From: Synechococcales cyanobacterium PMM_0003
Lineage (GTDB): Bacteria > Cyanobacteriota > Cyanobacteriia > Pseudanabaenales > Pseudanabaenaceae
Length of the DNA stretch: 18,486 nucleotides
Direction of reading: 5' to 3'
NCBI GenBank assembly: GCA_949128015.1
Contig: CASBRC010000453.1
Location: forward strand, 1 to 18,486
Shown: piece by piece, positions 5,836-11,520 of the stretch
Numbering within the stretch: position 1 is the stretch's first letter
How the letters are laid out: each line of letters opens with the position of its first letter
Program-made: the position numbers and the translations under genes
Notes under the pieces: generated by a model
The model's input: only the letters and a program-made list of their open reading frames with translations
The model's database searches: none
What the model was told of the DNA's origin: nothing

Positions 5836-6322
5836 AAACCCTTACGCTGTAAGGTATCGAGCGATTTGAGAAGGCTTTAGAACAGCAATCGTTTAGATCC
5901 AATTACTCGGATCTGAGTAATTCAGATCCTCACCCTCAAAGCTATGCTACATAAGGTATCGAGTCATTTTGTGGGGGCGGCGATCCTCACTCAATTAGAT
6001 CCAATTACTGTGATCCCAGTAATTGCTTTAAGCGCGATCGGGCGACCTGATGTTTGGTCTATGCGGATCTGCATAGACCCCAAAACTTGCAGCCGATCGC
6101 CTTGGGTTTGTACCCTTAAAGCCTTAGTCTATAAGGTATCGAGCGATTGTACCAGGCTCTAGGTTCGCACTCATTCAGACCCCCATTACTGCGATCCCAG
6201 TAATGGTCTTAAGCGCGATCGGGCAACCTGATGTCGGGTCTACGGGAATCCCCGCAGACCCCAAAACTTGCAGCCGATCGCCCGTTTGGGGAGTCTACTG
6301 GGATGCCAGCAGACTCCCCAAA
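5836..6322. other. Non-coding array of hairpins with variable, self-matching arms
   Basis: No gene is apparent. Three partial repeats start with a small stem and AAGGTATCGAG (5851, 5953, 6133). After them come six hairpins with a 6-nt loop of the GGATCT type: 5901-5922 (arms AATTACTC/GAGTAATT), 6002-6025 (CAATTACTG/CAGTAATTG), 6056-6079 (GGTCTATGC/GCATAGACC), 6183-6206 (CCATTACTG/CAGTAATGG), 6237-6260 (GGTCTACGG/CCGCAGACC) and 6285-6322 (17-bp arms, one mismatch). The arms change in both halves together. The stem before AAGGTATCGAG also changes in step, for example CTTAC/GTAAG against TATG/CATA. This indicates a structured RNA or a DNA-hairpin element. Confidence 0.7.
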
Positions 6323-6323
6323 T

Positions 6324-6461
6324 CCCGATCGCCCGACCTGTTTTGAAATTGGGGTAAAATCGTTACAGTGTATAGGCTTGAGTCTGTCACAGAACGCTAT
6401 ATATTATAAAATACAGAGAATGTCCTATGACTTTTATCCCCATTCTGTGACGGGCGATCGG
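6324..6461. repeat. ~137-bp structured repeat, copy C
   Basis: This is the third copy of the element, directly after the last hairpin. It differs from copy B at only a few positions (for example GAAATT for GATATT, and CTGTGAC for GTGTGAC). Confidence 0.75.
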
Positions 6462-6512
6462 CGCGACCTGAGACAAGAAAACTTGACTCCCCAAATCCCG
6501 ATCGCCCGCCAC

Positions 6513-6543
6513 AAAAAACCGCCGCTTTTGAGTAGCGACGGTT
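6513..6543 (-). terminator. Terminator of the DUF932-like gene
   Basis: Read on the minus strand, AACCGTCGC (6543-6535) pairs with GCGGCGGTT (6525-6517), with one G-T pair, and runs into a T tract of six. Confidence 0.75.
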
Positions 6544-6545
6544 AA

Positions 6546-6559
6546 TCCCATTGTTGGGA
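6546..6559. repeat. TCCCA-N4-TGGGA palindrome, copy 5
   Basis: The loop is TTGT (ACAA on the minus strand). It lies between the stop at 6573 and the terminator. Confidence 0.85.
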
Positions 6560-6572
6560 AATAGGGGCTTAA

Positions 6573-7622
6573 TTACCAGGCTCTAAGACCGACCGATACA
6601 GTTTCTTGAGTGCGCTTGCTAGCAGCGGCGGTTAAACTAGCGCGAATTTTGTCTATTTCCTTGCCGCGTTCAGCATTGATAATGTCAATCATTTTGTTAT
6701 CACCACTAGAGTCTCCAAAATGATTGTTATAGGCGATAACAGACTGTAAAACACCGTAGTAAGTGCCTCTGATTCGAGCTTGCCCTAAGTCGATCCCGAC
6801 TTCCTCAAAAGTGCGGTCGGCTTCTCCATTGTAGATATCCCAAAGTAGTTGCACCTTGCGGGGCTGATTCTTGATCGGTTGATCGAGCTTAGCTTCATGC
6901 CCAAATCTATGGATGAACATAGTGTAAACCCGGTCGGCTGCTATCTGAGTATTGAGCAACAGGTCGCGCTCTATTTTGTACAAATTGATAGAGTCGCGGA
7001 CTTGCTCAAAAGTGAAATTTTCAAAAGCTAGATTAGTTTGGTGTGTACTTTTCAAGCTAGTGGATTGCCGATCGACCATACCATTCTGGCAACAATTGCG
7101 GACTAATAGCATCTTGCAAGAATACCCGCACCCGTAGCTAGTTCCTGATGTTAGCAGGATATTTGGGGTGATCCCCTCGCCCCCATATTTATCAATTGCC
7201 AACTCTGTCGCAAGGTCGCCGGGTGATATGGTTGCCCAGAGAAAACTCTGCTGATTCACCGCGGCCGTATCTTTCTTTAGCCAACCAACCCGCGATACAC
7301 TACCACCAAAACTTTCAGCAACATTGATTGCACGATTTAAAAAATTGTGATTCGACAGCGGTTTCCAGTTTTTCGTAGGTACGATCGAGAGCGGTGTTTG
7401 AGTGCCATCCGGATCGATTTTAACCGATTGTTTCCAAGGTGTTGGAGTCCCATTACTGGTCTTAACATCTTGCAAAACAACGTGCCAATCTAAGCGCGAT
7501 TTATGCAACATCTCTTCAGCGTCGCGACAATTTGAAACGTCGATCCCCTTCTTTCCCCAGGTAATTACTTGTCGGGCTAAAGCCTTGCTAAGAGTAACGC
7601 CTGTTTCTGTTTTGATTGCCAT
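6573..7622 (-). CDS. DUF932-like phage/plasmid protein
   Basis: 349 aa. The overall pattern matches DUF932 (phage/plasmid-like protein) proteins: a first part with mixed strands (FLNRAINVAESFGGSVSRVGWL, about 94-115), a central segment (LLTSGTSYGCGYSCKMLLVRNCCQNGM, split near 165, Cys-rich) where family members have the signature ending in a CxN-like turn, and a late motif (TYYGVLQSVIAYNNHF, about 287-302) equivalent to the family's NAVTEYxxH segment. The biochemical role of DUF932 is not established; members are common on plasmids and phages. The four cysteines at 165, 169, 177 and 178 are notable and could bind metal (inference). It is monocistronic, with its own CCGG-type promoter and terminator. 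Only a weak Shine-Dalgarno is seen. Confidence 0.7.
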   Translation of the reverse strand: MAIKTETGVTLSKALARQVITWGKKGIDVSNCRDAEEMLHKSRLDWHVVLQDVKTSNGTPTPWKQSVKIDPDGTQTPLSIVPTKNWKPLSNHNFLNRAINVAESFGGSVSRVGWLKKDTAAVNQQSFLWATISPGDLATELAIDKYGGEGITPNILLTSGTSYGCGYSCKMLLVRNCCQNGMVDRQSTSLKSTHQTNLAFENFTFEQVRDSINLYKIERDLLLNTQIAADRVYTMFIHRFGHEAKLDQPIKNQPRKVQLLWDIYNGEADRTFEEVGIDLGQARIRGTYYGVLQSVIAYNNHFGDSSGDNKMIDIINAERGKEIDKIRASLTAAASKRTQETVSVGLRAW

Positions 7623-7651
7623 GATGTTCTACTGCTATTGTGGCTTAATAT

Positions 7652-7680
7652 AGTATACCATACATTTTGAGGATATCCGG
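7652..7680 (-). promoter_or_regulatory. CCGG-type promoter of the DUF932-like gene
   Basis: On the minus strand CCGG (7677-7680), 19 bases, then TATACT (complement of 7652-7657), with TATGG just upstream. The -10 is 29 bases from the ATG. Confidence 0.75.
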
Positions 7681-7711
7681 AAATTCAAAAGATTAATCCT
7701 TGAATGTTGAG

Positions 7712-7739
7712 AGAAAGAAAACCGGGCGATCGCCCGGTT
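7712..7739 (-). terminator. Terminator of the ParB-like gene
   Basis: The perfect 20-bp palindrome AACCGGGC-GATC-GCCCGGTT (7720-7739) is followed on the minus strand by a TTTTCTTTC tract. Confidence 0.7.
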
Positions 7740-7752
7740 CTCATTGTTGGGA
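7739..7752. repeat. TCCCA-N4-TGGGA palindrome, copy 6 (imperfect)
   Basis: TCTCA/TGGGA arms flank TTGT, just after the stop at 7758. It abuts the terminator palindrome. Confidence 0.6.
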
Positions 7753-7757
7753 ATTTA

Positions 7758-9857
7758 TTACAAACCGAGCGAGTCTAGAACGGCCGCGCCCTGAGCGTGT
7801 TGTAATTTTTTAAAACCGTCCGCCTGACGCTTGCCATCAACACTCAAGAAAAATGTTTCCCCGATTTTTTGGACTTCATACAAGCTACCGTCATGATTCG
7901 CGGTTAAATCGCCGCCCCTTGAGGTTTCTTCCCAATCAAGTGACACAGATTTAGCTAGCGCTGCTTTAGTGTTATAGCAGGTTACGCCATATTTCCCACA
8001 GGCGCGCTCAAAACGGTCGTATTCCTTCCCGAAATAAACAATCAGATAAGCGCGTTTTGCCTCATTCCAGTTATCGGCTGTGACATTCTTAAACCGGGCG
8101 TTACTTTTTAGATAGGCTGATGGCTCAAAACCGAATCCCTCAGTAGCTTCTAAAGCATTCTCACGGCTGACTACGACCCAGGCCATAGGGATTGCCTTAA
8201 AATAGGTTGCCAGGCGCGGATAAAACAAAGCATTAGCTTCTACCACAAAAGCGGCTTCGCGGATCTCTTTTGACTCGATCCGCTTAAACAACTCAGTAGC
8301 CGTAGGTACTAAACCCTCAACCGCTGGCAAGGAAGTCGCAACCCTTAAACCCTCATTACCGTCATGGGTTCCGCCGCCCCAATCTTTCATCTCTGAAGGT
8401 TTCTCAGTTGCCAGAATGTACCGATCAGCTTTGAGGTTTTGACCTCTCTCAGCATAGGGATCTACGTCCGCCACGCCACCGATCGCCTCTAATAAACTTT
8501 CTGCTGTTTTCTGGTTTAATATCCAACAGCTATCCTCACCATAACCAGCCTTCCTCATCTCCTTATTATATTCTTTTTGAGAATCCTCAGCATCTGGCAC
8601 GGGTACAGAAACAGGTGCTACTGTCTCAGTTGCTGACTCTAAGTCATTCAAACTATTCCAGTCTGGACTCCCATCATCCTCAGCATTGTTTTCGTCTTGC
8701 GGGTTCTCTAATTGCGATTTCAGAATGCTTAACTTTTGTTTGTCGCCGTCCCGTTTTGCCTCAATTAATTGTGTCCGGATCTCAGGTGTTGACTCCATCA
8801 ATACCCGCGAAATTTCGGTTAAAGTTTCACCCGTATAGTGACGGCGAATATCCGCAGTATCAAGGTGGATGCCCTCATATACCTGTTCTAAATTCACGGG
8901 TTCCGCATTCTTGATCCGTGCCATCTTAGAAAGTTTTTGACCTAACTGTGCGATCGCCTGTTGCGGGGCTAATGTGTCACCATCTTTACCTTGTGTCGCT
9001 TGCTGTAACTTCATTAAATCGTAAGCGATGGTCTCATTACTTTTAGCAATTTCGCTCAAGTTGCTGGCAAAAGGCGAATCCGGATTTTTGTCAACATATT
9101 TTTTAACAGCAGCCATTGCGTCAAAAGTCCCGCCGCCCCCAAAACCTTCACGAATGTACGTCTCACGAACAATAGTCCAGTAACGTTTGTCCGATTCTGA
9201 AGCGCCCGATCGGACGATCGCTTCATTAAACTTATCTTGTCCGGTTTTTTCGCGCTGTGTGTTTCCTCCCAAAATAACTTGAATATCGTTAGTCCCGTCG
9301 GTAATTACCGCATGGACTTGCTGCTGAATTCCGGTCGCTCTTTCAATATTCTTAATCGTCTCTAGTCGAGTGTTACCAGAAAGCGCCCAACCGTGCTGAT
9401 TGACTACAACTCGAAATAAATCTGTTCGGTTGCCCTGAGAATCAAAAGACTCTGAGAGTGTCGCAGCGTTATTAGCAGTGTAAATCAAGTCAGATAGCGG
9501 GTGCTTAGCTAATAGATGCGACCGTATACTAGCCATCGATCCTTTTAGAACTCCTGTGATTTGGTAGTACAGGCTAATGAGTAAAGCCTCAGCCGATGCC
9601 AGATCCTTACACTCCCAACCGCTAAAAAATATCTCATCTTTGACTTTCAAAACAGGGTAGCAAGTGCCGGAACCTAGCAGAGTGTACTCAAAAGTGTAAT
9701 CCCCGGTGTTGAAAATTTCTACTGACTCTGCTTTAACAACAGCGTCTACAGTCAACAATTCAGACTCTGACTGCTTTACAGGCTCATTATCTAAAACAGC
9801 GATAGATGCTGATTCCGCTTCAGATTGAATTTTAGCTTTTTTGCTTTGACGTGCCAT
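7758..9857 (-). CDS. ParB-like domain fused to a degenerate Dam-type methyltransferase domain
   Basis: 699 aa and the largest gene here. Residues about 110-200 carry a ParB/sulfiredoxin-like core: HPLSDLIYTANN, then WALSGNTRLETI (158-168) in place of the G-x-R-R box. A helical middle follows (200-390) and an acidic, Pro-rich linker (385-430). Residues about 440-625 resemble phage N6-adenine methyltransferases (Dam, PF05869 type): CWILNQKTAESLLEAIGG, DVDPYAERGQNLKADRYIL (464-482), then DW-GGG. The family then expects a catalytic NPPY; here the equivalent place reads TSLP (508-511), so the enzyme may be inactive. Partner and role are unknown; partitioning, nicking or DNA recognition are possible. 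AAGGA lies nine bases before the ATG. The family calls are from pattern memory and need profile searches. Confidence 0.65.
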   Translation of the reverse strand: MARQSKKAKIQSEAESASIAVLDNEPVKQSESELLTVDAVVKAESVEIFNTGDYTFEYTLLGSGTCYPVLKVKDEIFFSGWECKDLASAEALLISLYYQITGVLKGSMASIRSHLLAKHPLSDLIYTANNAATLSESFDSQGNRTDLFRVVVNQHGWALSGNTRLETIKNIERATGIQQQVHAVITDGTNDIQVILGGNTQREKTGQDKFNEAIVRSGASESDKRYWTIVRETYIREGFGGGGTFDAMAAVKKYVDKNPDSPFASNLSEIAKSNETIAYDLMKLQQATQGKDGDTLAPQQAIAQLGQKLSKMARIKNAEPVNLEQVYEGIHLDTADIRRHYTGETLTEISRVLMESTPEIRTQLIEAKRDGDKQKLSILKSQLENPQDENNAEDDGSPDWNSLNDLESATETVAPVSVPVPDAEDSQKEYNKEMRKAGYGEDSCWILNQKTAESLLEAIGGVADVDPYAERGQNLKADRYILATEKPSEMKDWGGGTHDGNEGLRVATSLPAVEGLVPTATELFKRIESKEIREAAFVVEANALFYPRLATYFKAIPMAWVVVSRENALEATEGFGFEPSAYLKSNARFKNVTADNWNEAKRAYLIVYFGKEYDRFERACGKYGVTCYNTKAALAKSVSLDWEETSRGGDLTANHDGSLYEVQKIGETFFLSVDGKRQADGFKKLQHAQGAAVLDSLGL

Positions 9858-9882
9858 GTTGTTTAATCCTTAGTTTGTGAAT

Positions 9883-9896
9883 TCCCATTAATGGGA
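9883..9896. repeat. TCCCA-N4-TGGGA palindrome, copy 7
   Basis: The loop is TTAA, giving a perfect 14-bp palindrome, extended to 16 bp by the flanking T/A. Unlike most copies it lies in a 5' leader, 25 bases before the ATG of the ParB-like gene. Confidence 0.85.
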
Positions 9897-9923
9897 ATGT
9901 TTTTGTGCTTGTTTTGTGTTCTT

Positions 9924-9957
9924 AATATACCATACCACAGTTAAAACATTAATCCGC
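9924..9957 (-). promoter_or_regulatory. Probable promoter of the ParB-like gene
   Basis: On the minus strand the sequence TATGGTATATT (complement of 9924-9934) resembles the extended -10 of the other promoters. GCGG (9954-9957), not CCGG, stands 19 bases before TATGGT. The leader of over 60 bases contains palindrome copy 7. Confidence 0.5.
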
Positions 9958-9979
9958 AAGTTTAACGCGATATAACATA

Positions 9980-10822
9980 TTAGTATGAGATGTTGTGGTA
10001 TATTAGCTCTGAGCTTATGAATCGACTTTTCTCACTTCCTCCAACACAGTATGTATAGGGAAACGTATCGTAAATGAAACCCGCCCCGCCATACAGGTCA
10101 CGGGTACACGGTGTATCAAGGTCGGAGCCTATAACGATCGCCCCGCGCTTGCCGATTTTAGCTGCGAGTGCAACCATCGCAACTCGATCGCTTTCACTAA
10201 ACCCGCCGACCGCATAGTTACTAGCAATTTCCCGATCGGCATGGTACGGCGGATCTAAGTAAACAACATCACCACGTCCCGCGCTTTTGATTATAGTGTA
10301 ATCACTCGCAATAATAGCAGCGCTTGCGAGTCTTGCCGCGGCAATGTCTAACTCAGGCAAGTAGAACCTAGTGCCTAAAGTTGTGTTTATCTTCCCCTGA
10401 CGGTTCGATCGCCATGAACCATTGAAACAAGCTTTAACCAGATAGATAAAACGCGCCGCGGCGATCGGGCCCGTACCTCTTTCTGCATTGTAGTCATCTC
10501 GCATACTGTAGTAATGACCCGAATAAAAATCCTTTTTTCGGTAATGCCCTCGATCGTGTTGCGCTTTGTGCCATATCAATAATTGATTCATACGGCTAGG
10601 ATCTTCCCTCACACACTGCCACGCGTTGATTAAACAATCATTTTTATCACTAAGGATCATGTCTTGACACCGTTCAGAGATGTTAAGCGCAACCGCCCCG
10701 CCACCTAAAAAAGGCTCATAATAAGCTTTGATTTTTTCTGGAAACAGCGGCAACAATTTGGGCAAAAGTTTCATCTTCCCACCTTGCCAGCTAAGAAAAC
10801 TTTTCAGATACCTTGTTTGCAT
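9980..10822 (-). CDS. D12-class DNA adenine N6-methyltransferase
   Basis: 280 aa from the ATG at 10822. It has the full set of D12/Dam-class motifs: N-terminal FLSWQGGKMKLLP (9-21), the SAM-binding motif EPFLGGGAV (36-44), an acidic residue in SDKN (58-61), and the catalytic DPPY (190-193). It transfers a methyl group from S-adenosylmethionine to adenine N6. Dam relatives act on GATC, which would fit the abundance of CGATCG here, but the target is not proven. An upstream in-frame ATG at 10948 would add 42 residues without family similarity and overlap the likely promoter, so 10822 is preferred. No restriction gene is adjacent, so it is a solitary methyltransferase in this window. The stop lies over 100 bp upstream of the next gene's start at 9857. 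Confidence 0.85.
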   Translation of the reverse strand: MQTRYLKSFLSWQGGKMKLLPKLLPLFPEKIKAYYEPFLGGGAVALNISERCQDMILSDKNDCLINAWQCVREDPSRMNQLLIWHKAQHDRGHYRKKDFYSGHYYSMRDDYNAERGTGPIAAARFIYLVKACFNGSWRSNRQGKINTTLGTRFYLPELDIAAARLASAAIIASDYTIIKSAGRGDVVYLDPPYHADREIASNYAVGGFSESDRVAMVALAAKIGKRGAIVIGSDLDTPCTRDLYGGAGFIYDTFPYTYCVGGSEKSRFISSELIYHNISY

Positions 10823-10861
10823 TTTTGGGTAAACCTGTAAATCCTTAAAACAATCTACGAT

Positions 10862-10890
10862 ACTATAGCATAAAATCCGGATCGTTCCCA
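10862..10890 (-). promoter_or_regulatory. Probable promoter of the methyltransferase gene
   Basis: On the minus strand TATAGT (complement of 10862-10867) is preceded by TATGC, like the extended -10 of the CCGG class. The position 19 bases upstream holds TGGG, part of palindrome copy 8, instead of CCGG. A CCGG is present but only four bases before TATGC. Confidence 0.5.
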
Positions 10891-10899
10891 ACAGTGGGA
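10886..10899. repeat. TCCCA-N4-TGGGA palindrome, copy 8
   Basis: The loop is ACAG, and the flanks extend it to TTCCCA...TGGGAA. It overlaps the -35 region of the methyltransferase promoter, where it could act as an operator. Confidence 0.85.
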
Positions 10900-10910
10900 A
10901 TAAAAAAGGG

Positions 10911-11087
10911 TAGACACATCTTACAATGTCTACCGCGCGTCTACACACAATTTTGTCTAATTCCGGATTATAGCTTTAAAAGCTTGCTGCGAGGGAGTTT
11001 TAGGGTATGTGTCTATGTGTGTCTAATCGGGTGTCTAGCCACGCAAAATAAGGGTTTTAGGCTATGTGTCTATGTGTGTCTAGTCTA
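10911..11087. repeat. TGTCTA repeat block (iteron- or operator-like)
   Basis: TGTCTA occurs at 10927, 10954, 11010, 11020, 11032, 11067 and 11077, inverted at 10911, and with one change at 10938 (CGTCTA) and 11082 (AGTCTA). The copies at 11010/11020 and 11067/11077 are 10 bp apart, one helical turn. They lie within a ~29-bp direct repeat (10998-11026 and 11054-11082, starting GTTTTAGG). The block is the ~190-bp gap between the zinc-ribbon gene and the methyltransferase gene. Helically phased short repeats fit a replication origin or an operator array. Confidence 0.65.
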
Positions 11088-11091
11088 GTGC

Positions 11092-11436
11092 CTATACCCG
11101 CGACTTCCCGACCTGTATGCCAACTTTTGCCGTGTCTGCTAGTGACTCTCTAATAGGTAGCCATTCTTTGCAGCGGTCGCACCAATAGGCATCCGATCCG
11201 CCTGGTAGTCCGCCTCCATGATTTCTGGAATCGCCGCACTGCCAGCAAGTGCCATACTTATGCTTTGATTGTCGAGTGTAGAACGGGTCGGGTGTTTCGG
11301 GTAAACTTAATGTAAGCGGTGCATTTTTGTTGTCGATCGCACGTTTGGCAGCGCGATCGGCATTATTTTGGACTTTTAAAGCCTTTTCTAAAGGGCCCGG
11401 TTCTGATGGTTTTTTTGCTGCTTTTTTGGTTGCCAT
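11092..11436 (-). CDS. Small zinc-ribbon protein
   Basis: 114 aa from the ATG at 11436. The basic, Lys/Ala-rich N-terminus (MATKKAAKKPSEPG) is followed by a helix rich in Lys and Ala. The C-terminal ribbon has paired CxxC knuckles: TCWQCGDS (about 70-77) and WCDRCKEW (about 93-100), fitting one zinc ion. The family is not recognised. The combination suggests nucleic-acid binding (inference). A longer frame begins at a TTG (11490) but would include the -10 region, so the ATG is preferred. It follows the ATPase gene on the same strand across an 84-base gap that carries its own CCGG-type promoter. The TGTCTA block lies immediately beyond its stop. Confidence 0.7.
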   Translation of the reverse strand: MATKKAAKKPSEPGPLEKALKVQNNADRAAKRAIDNKNAPLTLSLPETPDPFYTRQSKHKYGTCWQCGDSRNHGGGLPGGSDAYWCDRCKEWLPIRESLADTAKVGIQVGKSRV

Positions 11437-11488
11437 TTTGGTTTTGGGTAAAGGTTTTAGAGTGCGATCGCGGGTATCTTTATAGTAC

Positions 11489-11517
11489 AATATACTCGCG
11501 ATCGGGTTGCAAACCGG
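11489..11517 (-). promoter_or_regulatory. CCGG-type promoter of the zinc-ribbon gene
   Basis: On the minus strand CCGG (11514-11517), 19 bases, then TATATT (complement of 11489-11494). The TATGG extension is absent and the spacer contains a CGATCGCG stretch. The CCGG is only three bases beyond the stop of the ATPase gene (11521). Confidence 0.6.
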
Positions 11518-11520
11518 ACG

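Noticed and set aside
5836..6322. CRISPR array
   Set aside because: Repeats are not evenly spaced, there is no constant direct repeat of 25-40 bp, the arms vary, and no cas gene is visible. The hairpin explanation fits better.
6231..6545. 104-aa plus-strand frame across hairpins and repeat copy C
   Set aside because: It is open only because of repeat composition, has no start signal, and runs into the terminator of the DUF932-like gene on the other strand.
10822..10948. N-terminal extension of the methyltransferase to the ATG at 10948
   Set aside because: The extra 42 residues have no family similarity and span the likely promoter and the TCCCA palindrome. D12 enzymes normally begin close to the FLSWQGGK motif.
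10894..11088. 64-aa Cys/Val-rich plus-strand frame
   Set aside because: The repeated VCVYVCL reading comes from the TGTCTA repeat block; there is no start signal.
11437..11490. N-terminal extension of the zinc-ribbon protein from a TTG at 11490
   Set aside because: It would start within the -10 region of the CCGG-type promoter; the ATG at 11436 gives a typical basic N-terminus.
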